Source: Candidatus Omnitrophota bacterium (lineage in GTDB: Bacteria; Omnitrophota; Koll11; Aquiviventales; Aquiviventaceae). Taken from it: 5,176 nucleotides of DNA. Location of the stretch: positions 1 through 5,176 of the forward strand of contig JAHFGU010000120.1 in the NCBI GenBank assembly GCA_023247285.1, given 5' to 3'. The position numbers and the translations under genes are program-made. Of this stretch, positions 1-5,176 are shown one piece after another; positions within the stretch are counted from its first letter, which is position 1; each line of letters opens with the position of its first letter. The notes beneath the pieces are model-generated. The model was not told where the DNA came from. It saw only the letters and a list, made by a program, of their open reading frames with translations, and did not search any database.

Positions 1-1
1 T

Positions 2-430
2 CAGGCGAAGGATCCTGACTGGTCCATCCGGGCCCTCCTTCCTGAGGTGCAGAAAGCCTCGGGGGAGCGGGCGGCTCAGCTCGTCGACGTGCGCAGCCCG
101 CAGGAGTACAGCGGCGAGATCCTGGCACCTCCAGGCTTGCCGGAAACCTGCCAGCGCGGCGGCCATGTGCCGGGCGCGAAGAACATCCCCTGGGGCAAGG
201 CCTGCAATGACGACGGCACCTTCAAAAGCGTGGACGAGCTGCGGGCCCTGTACGGCGGCGCCGGCATCACCGGCGAAAAACCCGTGATCGCGTACTGCCG
301 CATCGGTGAGCGGTCCAGCCACACGTGGTTCGTGCTGAAGTACCTGCTGGGCATAGCCAACGTGAAGAACTACGACGGCAGCTGGACCGAGTGGGGCAAC
401 CTCGTGGCCGCGCCGGTCGAAAAACCCTAA
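2..430 (+). CDS. Thiosulfate sulfurtransferase (rhodanese), catalytic C-terminal half, 5' truncated by window
   Basis: The frame is open from the first bases of the window to TAA at 428-430, giving 142 residues, so the start lies upstream; the GTG at 47 is internal to a conserved stretch. The visible part is one complete rhodanese domain. It has [11 protein letters not shown] (from about residue 29), the [11 protein letters not shown] segment, and the active-site loop [11 protein letters not shown] with the persulfide-forming Cys at 296-298 (residue 99 of this fragment). It ends with the [10 protein letters not shown] motif typical of two-domain enzymes. CRxGxR loops are typical of thiosulfate sulfurtransferases (thiosulfate + cyanide or thiol acceptor to thiocyanate/persulfide + sulfite), whereas mercaptopyruvate enzymes usually carry CGxGxTA. 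Overall it closely resembles actinobacterial CysA-type rhodaneses of about 280 residues, so about half the protein is missing. No signal peptide can be judged. Family call is firm; the physiological sulfur acceptor is unknown. Confidence 0.95.
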   Translation, partial: QAKDPDWSIRALLPEVQKASGERAAQLVDVRSPQEYSGEILAPPGLPETCQRGGHVPGAKNIPWGKACNDDGTFKSVDELRALYGGAGITGEKPVIAYCRIGERSSHTWFVLKYLLGIANVKNYDGSWTEWGNLVAAPVEKP

Positions 431-438
431 CGCGCACG

Positions 439-693
439 ATGCCCAAGCCTGAAGACTACTCCGAGCGCAAGACCCAGCTGGCAGGCTGGCCGATCACCAT
501 CGTCACGTATCGCCTGGGCTCCACGTATCACACGACGATCGACAATGCGGACCCGGGCGCCTGGGTCGTGAAGGCGGAAGGCGCCACGCGGCATGAGACT
601 GAAGCCAAAGCGCTGAAGGATGCCGAGGCGCTGCTCGAGAAGGTCAAGAAGAGCACGCCGCCGACCGGCTGCACGTCGGTCCCCGGGTTTTAG
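439..693 (+). CDS. Small conserved-looking protein of unknown function (84 aa)
   Basis: ATG at 439 lies 8 bases after the sulfurtransferase stop, and the frame ends at TAG 691-693. The same frame is open back to 325, but that part overlaps the rhodanese catalytic loop in another frame and is a shadow, so 439 is the sensible start. No clear Shine-Dalgarno is seen, so translation may depend on coupling to the upstream gene. The protein has a polar N-terminus, three likely beta strands (ITIVTYRLG, TYHTTIDN, AWVVKAEGA) and a Lys/Glu/Ala-rich helix (about residues 52-72), then a short Pro/Thr tail with one Cys (residue 79). The beta-beta-beta-alpha order and the YRLGSTYHTTIDN motif look like a compact soluble domain. 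There are no membrane segments or signal peptide. I do not recognise the family, and a function in sulfur transfer is only suggested by position. Confidence 0.75.
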   Translation: MPKPEDYSERKTQLAGWPITIVTYRLGSTYHTTIDNADPGAWVVKAEGATRHETEAKALKDAEALLEKVKKSTPPTGCTSVPGF

Positions 694-707
694 CCCAGGG
701 CCTTTTT
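682..707 (+). terminator. Possible rho-independent terminator overlapping the small gene's stop codon
   Basis: CCCGGG (682-687) pairs with CCC-A-GGG (694-700): six G-C pairs with A697 bulged and a TTTTAG loop. The stem is followed by CC and then five T (703-707). The stem can be lengthened by GG 678-679 with CC 701-702 across a two-base bulge. The hairpin plus T-run at the end of the sulfurtransferase/small-gene unit fits an intrinsic terminator, although the bulge and the short U tract make it imperfect. Confidence 0.45.
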
Positions 708-718
708 CCGCGTCTCAT

Positions 719-734
719 CGCGCCTAACGGCGCG
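719..734. repeat. Short inverted repeat (6-bp perfect stem)
   Basis: CGCGCC (719-724) and GGCGCG (729-734) are perfect inverted repeats around a TAAC loop. The element sits one base before the larger inverted repeat at 736-766. In a GC-rich genome a 6-bp GC stem can arise by chance; its weight comes from being one of a series of hairpins in this intergenic gap. Confidence 0.4.
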
Positions 735-735
735 C

Positions 736-766
736 CCATGCCAGGACGTGAACCGTCCTGGCATGG
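736..766. repeat. Perfect 12-bp inverted repeat, hairpin-forming; possible second terminator or operator
   Basis: CCATGCCAGGAC (736-747) is exactly repeated in inverse at 755-766 around a 7-base loop (748-754). This is the strongest inverted repeat I found in the window. The downstream flank has only a weak T stretch (TTT at 770-772), so it is a mediocre intrinsic terminator in the + direction, and the other side has no T run on the opposite strand. It could work as a rho-independent terminator backup, a transcript-end stabiliser, a REP-like palindrome or a protein-binding site. It covers the GTG at 748, which argues against that codon being the start of the next gene. Confidence 0.75.
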
Positions 767-771
767 TGGTT

Positions 772-800
772 TCCCGGCTAGCTGTCCGAAGCAGCCGGGG
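772..800. repeat. Imperfect inverted repeat directly upstream of the diguanylate cyclase -10 element
   Basis: CCCGGCT (773-779) pairs with AGCCGGG (793-799), and inside it GCT (781-783) pairs with AGC (790-792) with A780 bulged. T772-G800 can add a wobble pair. The repeat ends one base before the putative -10 hexamer at 802-807, so it occupies the spacer and -35 region. It could be an operator for a dimeric regulator or, if transcribed from upstream, a leader hairpin. Function is inference only. Confidence 0.5.
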
Positions 801-801
801 C

Positions 802-807
802 TACAAT
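802..807 (+). promoter_or_regulatory. Putative -10 element for a near-leaderless diguanylate cyclase transcript
   Basis: TACAAT matches the sigma-70-type -10 consensus at five of six positions and stands out in very GC-rich DNA. Nine bases separate it from ATG 817, so transcription would start about 0-3 bases before the start codon. No good -35 hexamer lies at 16-18 bases (TAGCTG at 779-784 is poor). The lack of a convincing Shine-Dalgarno before 817 fits a leaderless or near-leaderless message. Confidence 0.45.
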
Positions 808-816
808 AAGAGCACG

Positions 817-2253
817 ATGATTGCCGGCTCGGTCCTGCCCCAGTCTCCCTCCGCCCTTGCTCGCCTGACGGCCAGACGCCACCGCCGCGTGCTTGTCGCC
901 TCGGCCGTCACCCTCTCCACGACGGCTGTTCTGCTCGGCCTCATCATCTTCACGCGGTGGAGAGGATCGCAGGCGGTGCGCAGCGACACGCGGACTGTCG
1001 CGGCGCAGACGGCCCAGCAATTGGTGCGCGCGCTGCAAAGCCGGCGGGGCACGCTCACGTTCATCCGCGATACGCTCGACCGCCGCCCCGGGATGGGAAC
1101 GCCGCAGCTCGAAGCCATGGGGGCCAGCGCCGTCGACCATACCCGGCATCTCGTCGCCATCGGGCTGGTGCGCGATGGGCAGGCGCCGATCTGGTGGACG
1201 GCCGCGCCCCAGCGCTCGCAGCGCGGCCTGGAGGACCTCAATCGCGTCATTGCCGCCCGCGCCAAGCTGCGCGGGGCTTGGCGCGTTCCTTCGACATTCG
1301 TGACCACGGCGGAAGCGGGTCCGGCGCTGGTGATGCTTGAGCCGCTGCGCTCCAGCGCCTACCGGCAGAGCGCCGTGGTGGGCGTGTTGGCGCTGCAACC
1401 GCTCTTGGAATATTTTTTCTCGACCCAGCTTGCGGAGCGCTACCCGGTCCGGCTCCTCGACGAGGAGCGGGTGCTCTACCAAGACGCACGCTGGCGGCCG
1501 GAGGATGCCGGCCGGGGCCCGCCGATCGAACGCGCGCCCATCGCGTTGGACGCGGCGCGCTGGACCTTGGAGATCCAACCCGGGCAGCTGCGCGTAGTGC
1601 AGGCCCTTTCCTGGTTCACCGTGCTGCTGATCGGCCTCAGCATGATCGCCGGGCTCGGCGTGACAGCCATCGTCTGGATTCTGGCCGCCCGCAACTGGCT
1701 GCTGCGGCGCGCCGTCGAGCGGCGCACCGCGGCGCTGCGGCGGGCGAGCCACCGGCTGCGGCAGATGGCCATCACCGATGAGCTCACCGGCCTGTACAAC
1801 CGCCGCTTTTTCATGAGCCGATGGGAATGGGAGTTCGAGCGGGCCAAGCGCTACCAGCGGCCGCTCGCCTGCCTCATGGTCGATGTGAACGGGTTCAAGG
1901 AGGTGAATGACCGGCTTGGGCATGCCGCCGGGGATCAGTTACTTAAGCGCGTGGCCGAAGAGTTGAAGAAGCGCCTGCGGCACTCGGATATCCTCGCGCG
2001 GTTCGGGGGCGATGAATTCATCATTGCCCTGCCCGAAACGACCGTCGAGCAGGCTGACGCCGTGGCGGACAAGCTGCGCACGCTGCGGCTGCCGGCCGGC
2101 GAACCGCCAGCCATGCGCCTGCCCCCGTTGACGCTGGGTGTGGGCATGAGCCGACTCATCCGCGCCGATGAGACTTCGCAGAAGCTGCTCGAAGAGGCGG
2201 ACGCCTCGCTCTACGCGGACAAGCGCCGCCTGAAATCGCACGCCCCCTCGTAA
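817..2253 (+). CDS. Membrane-bound diguanylate cyclase with extracytoplasmic Cache-like sensor (GGDEF, 478 aa)
   Basis: It condenses two GTP to c-di-GMP on the cytoplasmic side of the inner membrane. A basic N-terminus precedes TM1 (about residues 25-46). An extracytoplasmic region of roughly 215 residues follows, then TM2 (about 266-291), a basic/helical linker (about 295-318) and the GGDEF domain (about 319-470). Visible motifs are DELTGLYNRR (321-330), the metal-site Asp356 in MVDVNGFKEVND, and RFGGDEF with an intact GGDEF signature (397-401). The inhibitory RxxD site (R388, D391) is also present, at the canonical five-residue spacing, so both activity and product feedback are expected. 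The sensor's VVGVLALQPLLEYF stretch followed by VRLLDEERVLYQD resembles a PDC/Cache fold, but I cannot name its ligand. ATG 817 is chosen over GTG 748, because 748 lies in a hairpin loop upstream of the likely promoter. No EAL or HD-GYP phosphodiesterase domain is present. Confidence 0.93.
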   Translation: MIAGSVLPQSPSALARLTARRHRRVLVASAVTLSTTAVLLGLIIFTRWRGSQAVRSDTRTVAAQTAQQLVRALQSRRGTLTFIRDTLDRRPGMGTPQLEAMGASAVDHTRHLVAIGLVRDGQAPIWWTAAPQRSQRGLEDLNRVIAARAKLRGAWRVPSTFVTTAEAGPALVMLEPLRSSAYRQSAVVGVLALQPLLEYFFSTQLAERYPVRLLDEERVLYQDARWRPEDAGRGPPIERAPIALDAARWTLEIQPGQLRVVQALSWFTVLLIGLSMIAGLGVTAIVWILAARNWLLRRAVERRTAALRRASHRLRQMAITDELTGLYNRRFFMSRWEWEFERAKRYQRPLACLMVDVNGFKEVNDRLGHAAGDQLLKRVAEELKKRLRHSDILARFGGDEFIIALPETTVEQADAVADKLRTLRLPAGEPPAMRLPPLTLGVGMSRLIRADETSQKLLEEADASLYADKRRLKSHAPS

Positions 2254-2280
2254 CCCCCGTCTTCCCTGGGCCTTGCGCCC

Positions 2281-2308
2281 TTCGCCAACGATTCGGATCA
2301 GATATACT
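2281..2308 (+). promoter_or_regulatory. Putative promoter of the FIST-kinase-regulator operon, leaderless
   Basis: TATACT at 2303-2308 matches five of six -10 consensus positions. A weak -35 candidate, TTCGCC (2281-2286, three of six matches), lies 16 bases upstream. Six bases separate the -10 from ATG 2315, so the expected first transcribed base is at or next to the A of the start codon. The only SD-like bases (AGG at 2311-2313) are one base from the ATG, too close to act as a ribosome-binding site. Together these point to a leaderless mRNA. Confidence 0.55.
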
Positions 2309-2314
2309 CCAGGT

Positions 2315-3505
2315 ATGTCTGAATCCATTGTCGCCACCGTTGGCTGGAGTACAAAAGCGGAAGCGCGCGAGGCCGGCATGGACGCCGCCCGGATCGCGCT
2401 GGACCGTATGCTGCGTTCCGGGCCGGCCCTGGCCTTCGTCTTCGGATCGTCCTGGCTAGACCAGCAGGCCATGCTCGACGGGGTCAGCGAAGCGCTCGGG
2501 GAGATCCCCATCGCGGGCCTCAGCACCGCAGGCGAGATCATCGCCGACGGCCCAGCGACACATGGCTGCGTCGTCGCGTTGCTGGCCGCTGAGGGGTTGA
2601 CGTGCGGCGTCGGCGTCGGCGAACGCGCGGACGAGCAACCGCGTGAAGCCGGCCGGCAGGCCGCGCAGGCTGCCGGGCGATCGGTGAAGGAGCCCCGGGC
2701 CGGCCTGCTGCTCTTCGGCGACGGCCTGTTGCCCCGCATGGCCGAGGTCGTGCGCGGCGCGCAGGAAGCAGTCGGCACCGGCTCGCTCATTCTCGGCGCC
2801 CTCGCCGGCGATGATCTTCGCTTCGCGCAGACGTCGCAATACGCCGGCGGTCGGGCGTTCAGCCGGGCTGTCACCGGCGTCCTCTTTGGCCGCGCGATTA
2901 CGCTCGGCGTCGGACTCGAGCATGGGTTTGCCCCGATCAGCCGGCCCCGACGCATCACCCGCGCCAGCGGGCATGTGCTCTTCGAACTCGATGACCTGCC
3001 GGCCGCATCCGTCTACGAGGAGTATTTCGGGCCGGCCGTAGCGGCCAACCTGCGCGGCGAGCGGTTCAGCCGCGCGGGCATCGCCTACCCGCTTGGCGTG
3101 CGAGGCGAGCGCGAACGTCAGTGGCTCCTGCGGACCGTCGTGTCGTTCGGCGAGGGCGGCAGCCTGGCCTGCAGCGGTGAGATCCGCGAAGGGGAATGGC
3201 TGCAGCTCATGATCGGCAGCCGGGAGTTGGCGCTGGAGGCCGCCCGGCGCGCGGCCCTCGAGGCCGTGCGCGCCCTTGACCGTGTCGCGTGCGTGCTGGT
3301 CTTTGACTCCGCGCTGCGCAAGGCGCTGCTGGGGCCGCGGCACGCGGCGCTGGAGATTGCGCAGATCCGGGAGGTCGTCGGGCCCTCGACGCCGCTGGCC
3401 GGCTGTTACACCTACGGCGAGCAGGCGACCGGCGGCGCGCTCGGGCACGGCTATGCCGCCACCCAGACCGGGTCGATCCTGGTCATCGCCTTGGGGAATC
3501 GATGA
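2315..3505 (+). CDS. FIST-domain sensory protein (FIST_N + FIST_C, 396 aa), possible NosP-like
   Basis: FIST proteins are predicted small-ligand sensors that signal to partner kinases, cyclases or receptors; some (NosP) bind haem and nitric oxide. FIST_N spans about residues 30-215, with IPIAGLSTAGEI (64-75) and the GALAGDD motif (161-167). FIST_C spans about 220-385, with the RRITRASGHVLFELDDLPA entry (212-230), YEEYFG, and the diagnostic GCYTYGEQA near the end (363-371). There is no signal peptide or membrane segment, so it is cytoplasmic. At 396 residues it is a normal stand-alone FIST protein with no fused output domain, so it must act through a partner. The 4-base ATGA overlap with the kinase gene strongly suggests that partner. 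Histidines at 83, 203, 220, 343 and 378 are candidate haem ligands if it is NosP-like. ATG 2315 is preferred to TTG 2273, which lies upstream of the -10 element. Family call is firm; ligand is unknown. Confidence 0.92.
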   Translation: MSESIVATVGWSTKAEAREAGMDAARIALDRMLRSGPALAFVFGSSWLDQQAMLDGVSEALGEIPIAGLSTAGEIIADGPATHGCVVALLAAEGLTCGVGVGERADEQPREAGRQAAQAAGRSVKEPRAGLLLFGDGLLPRMAEVVRGAQEAVGTGSLILGALAGDDLRFAQTSQYAGGRAFSRAVTGVLFGRAITLGVGLEHGFAPISRPRRITRASGHVLFELDDLPAASVYEEYFGPAVAANLRGERFSRAGIAYPLGVRGERERQWLLRTVVSFGEGGSLACSGEIREGEWLQLMIGSRELALEAARRAALEAVRALDRVACVLVFDSALRKALLGPRHAALEIAQIREVVGPSTPLAGCYTYGEQATGGALGHGYAATQTGSILVIALGNR

Positions 3506-5058
3506 CGCAGCTGCTGTACCTGGTCGCCGTGATGGGCGTCATCGCCAGCCTCGTGCTCGGGCTGGTGAGCCGATCTTGGATGTTGGCCGTGGTGGCCGTC
3601 GCCTGCCTGGCGTACCTGACGGTTAAAGCCCGCAGCGGCCTGCGCCGGTCAGGCAGCCTCCGGCAACTGCAGGAGGCGTACGATCAGCTTGATCAGCAGG
3701 CCAAGGTGGTCATCCGGACGGACTTGGAATTGCACCGCATCCAGGAAGAACTGGACCGGCGGCTGGCCTCGTTGATGTCGCTCCACCAGTTAGGGCGGCA
3801 GCTGCAGATCGGACTGCATCCGGAGGAGATCTTCAGCACGCTCACCCCCACGTTGGCCACGAATTTCGGATTCGCGAAAGGGCTGCTGGGCGTCTGCCGG
3901 ACGTTTGATGCCACGGAGTGGCGCTCCACAGTCGGCGTCACCGCGGACACGGCCTCGGCGGTGCGCGCGCACCTGGTGGACAGCCGCCTCCTTCCCGAGC
4001 TGCTCGATCATCCGGCCCCGCGGCTGCTGCACACCGATGCCGCGACGCCGGCCGAACAGCGGCTGCTGGAGCTGCTGGATTGTAGTGTGGTGGTGCTCGC
4101 CGGCGTCCTACCCCATGCCGGGCCGGCGGGGTGCCTCCTCCTTGGGCGCACCACCGGCGGCACGAACACCCAGACGGACGTGGAGCTGGTGTCCTTGCTG
4201 ACCAACCATCTGGCCGTGGCCGTGGAGAATTCCGCGCTGTTCGAGCGTTCCTGGGCCGCGCAGCAAGCGCTCGAGCGCAAGGTCCATGAGCGCACCCGCG
4301 AGTTGGCCGACGCCAATACGCAGCTGGTGCGGCTGAACAAGGCGAAAAGCGATTTCGTCTCAGCGGTCTCCCATGAGCTGCGCACGCCGCTGGCTGCGAT
4401 CAAAGGGTATGCCGCGCTGCTGGGCAACGGCCAATTCGGCCCGCTGAGCGCCCCGCAGCAGGAGCGGATCGCCAAGGTCGAAAAGCACGCCGATCTGCTG
4501 ACGCAGCTCATCAACAATCTCCTCGACATCGCGCGCATCGAATCCGGCCGGGTCACCATGGAGTCCCGTCGGCTCCCAGCAGACGAGCTGCTCGCCGGCG
4601 TCCAGGAGCTGGTGCAGCCGCAGTTGGAGGCCAAGCGGCTCCGCTTCACCGTCGAGCGCCGGGACGTCTCGCACCTCCTGGGCGACCCGCAACACCTCCA
4701 GCGGGTCCTGGTGAATCTCTTGTCCAATGCCATCAAATACACCCCGGATGGCGGGCGGGTCGGGCTGGCCCTCACCCGGCAAGATGGCGATGTCCTGCTG
4801 ACGGTCAGCGATACCGGCTGCGGCATCGCGCCCGAGAACCAGGCGAAGCTCTTCCAGGAGTTCTACCGGGCCGACGTCGCCGTCAATCAGCGCGTGCCCG
4901 GCACCGGCTTGGGACTGGCGCTCGTTAAGCGGATCGTTGAGGCGCACCATGGGCGCATCTCCATCTCCTCTGAGCCTGGCAAGGGAACCACGGTCTCCGT
5001 ACACTTGCCGGCGGCTGAGCCGTCGACGGCCAACGCGCCGGCGGAGGGACGGGGATGA
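3502..5058 (+). CDS. Membrane sensor histidine kinase: two TM segments, GAF, HisKA, HATPase_c (518 aa)
   Basis: It autophosphorylates on His and passes the phosphate to a regulator, probably the gene immediately downstream. Two N-terminal membrane segments (about residues 4-22 and 26-41) are joined by only a few residues (SRSW), so there is no extracytoplasmic sensor. A charged coiled coil (about 50-95) leads to a GAF-like domain (about 96-247). A second coiled coil (about 250-283) leads to HisKA with SHELRTPL (H291 is the phosphoacceptor). The ATPase domain shows the N box NLLSNAIKYTPDGG (405-418), G1 DTGCGIAPE (437-445), F box FQEFYR (451-456) and G2 GTGLGLALVK (467-476), so all catalytic motifs are intact. 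The C-terminal tail is short, with no receiver or Hpt domain. ATG 3502 overlaps the FIST stop (ATGA), with a modest GGGGA five bases upstream, consistent with translational coupling. Input is probably the FIST protein and/or the GAF ligand. Confidence 0.95.
   Translation: MTQLLYLVAVMGVIASLVLGLVSRSWMLAVVAVACLAYLTVKARSGLRRSGSLRQLQEAYDQLDQQAKVVIRTDLELHRIQEELDRRLASLMSLHQLGRQLQIGLHPEEIFSTLTPTLATNFGFAKGLLGVCRTFDATEWRSTVGVTADTASAVRAHLVDSRLLPELLDHPAPRLLHTDAATPAEQRLLELLDCSVVVLAGVLPHAGPAGCLLLGRTTGGTNTQTDVELVSLLTNHLAVAVENSALFERSWAAQQALERKVHERTRELADANTQLVRLNKAKSDFVSAVSHELRTPLAAIKGYAALLGNGQFGPLSAPQQERIAKVEKHADLLTQLINNLLDIARIESGRVTMESRRLPADELLAGVQELVQPQLEAKRLRFTVERRDVSHLLGDPQHLQRVLVNLLSNAIKYTPDGGRVGLALTRQDGDVLLTVSDTGCGIAPENQAKLFQEFYRADVAVNQRVPGTGLGLALVKRIVEAHHGRISISSEPGKGTTVSVHLPAAEPSTANAPAEGRG
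5043..5047 (+). promoter_or_regulatory. Shine-Dalgarno sequence for the response regulator
   Basis: GGAGG lies inside the last codons of the kinase gene, seven bases before ATG 5055. It is the best Shine-Dalgarno match in the window. It fixes the regulator start and shows that internal operon genes here use SD-led initiation, in contrast to the first gene of the operon. Confidence 0.75.
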
Positions 5059-5176
5059 CCCCGCGCAGCCCAGCCACCCGCATTCTTGTCGCGGATGATG
5101 ACCCGGACCTGCGGGATATCCTGCGCTCGATCCTCGAGCCGGCCGGCTTTTCCATCGACGAGGCCGAAGACGGCGC
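5055..5176 (+). CDS. Response regulator, N-terminal part of receiver domain, truncated by window end
   Basis: The first 40 residues are visible. After a short polar leader comes the receiver-domain start ILVADDDPDLRDILRSIL (from residue 10), with the acidic pair D14-D15 that binds the catalytic magnesium, then a second strand and EAEDGA, all typical of CheY-like domains. The phosphoacceptor Asp (expected near residue 58-60), the conserved Thr/Ser and Lys, and any output domain lie beyond the window. So it cannot be said whether this is a DNA-binding, enzymatic or stand-alone receiver protein. The start overlaps the kinase stop by four bases (ATGA) and has a good SD, so the two are almost surely a co-translated cognate pair. 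Confidence 0.92.
   Translation, partial: MTPRSPATRILVADDDPDLRDILRSILEPAGFSIDEAEDG

Noticed and set aside
325..438. GTG 325 as start of the small hypothetical protein
   Set aside because: It would overlap more than 100 bases of the conserved rhodanese C-terminus; the Arg/Gly-rich translation is typical of a shadow frame.
748..816. GTG 748 as start of the diguanylate cyclase, adding 23 residues
   Set aside because: It lies in the loop of the 736-766 inverted repeat and upstream of the likely -10; the extra residues show no domain, and no SD precedes it.
694..816. c-di-GMP riboswitch upstream of the diguanylate cyclase
   Set aside because: Hairpins are present, but I could not find the conserved core of the known c-di-GMP riboswitch classes.
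778..1923. Long minus-strand open frame opposite the diguanylate cyclase (381 codons)
   Set aside because: Its translation is His/Pro/Arg/Gly-rich with no domain, and it lies opposite a gene with intact catalytic motifs; such frames are expected in GC-rich DNA. The same applies to the minus-strand frames at 1939-2958, 2456-3448, 4008-4826 and 4360-5004.
2268..2280. GGGC/GCCC hairpin after the diguanylate cyclase stop as a terminator
   Set aside because: The stem has only four pairs and no T run follows; this is easily chance in GC-rich sequence, so read-through into the FIST operon cannot be excluded.
2273..2314. TTG 2273 as start of the FIST gene
   Set aside because: It is upstream of the likely -10 element, and the added residues do not look like part of the FIST domain.

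Overview
This is a high-GC bacterial window (about two-thirds G+C by eye, strong G/C preference at third codon positions). All five protein genes lie on the + strand and are tightly packed. The genes do not fix the phylum. The two-membrane-segment diguanylate cyclase and the membrane histidine kinase suit many Gram-negative lineages. Two start codons sit directly after a -10-like hexamer, which suggests a lineage that uses leaderless mRNAs. I see no tRNA, rRNA, CRISPR array, transposase or phage gene.

Region 1 (1-693): the 3' half of a thiosulfate sulfurtransferase (two-domain rhodanese, catalytic half with the CRIGER loop) is followed after 8 bases by an 84-residue protein of unknown function, probably in the same transcript. 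A possible intrinsic terminator overlaps the end of the small gene.

Region 2 (694-816): this short intergenic stretch is unusually rich in inverted repeats. Three hairpins (719-734, 736-766, 772-800) follow the terminator-like one (682-707), and a -10-like TACAAT comes right after the last.

Region 3 (817-2253): a membrane-anchored diguanylate cyclase with an extracytoplasmic sensor of roughly 215 residues, an intact GGDEF active site and an intact RxxD inhibitory site.

Region 4 (2315-5176): a three-gene signalling operon. A cytoplasmic FIST-domain sensor overlaps by 4 bases (ATGA) a GAF-containing membrane histidine kinase. The kinase overlaps by 4 bases (ATGA) a response regulator that is cut by the window end. 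The likely flow is ligand to FIST protein (and/or the kinase GAF domain), then to the kinase, then to the regulator. The neighbouring diguanylate cyclase makes a link to c-di-GMP control plausible. The layout resembles the NosP (FIST haemoprotein, nitric-oxide sensing) plus histidine kinase systems known from Pseudomonas, but ligand identity cannot be read from this sequence.
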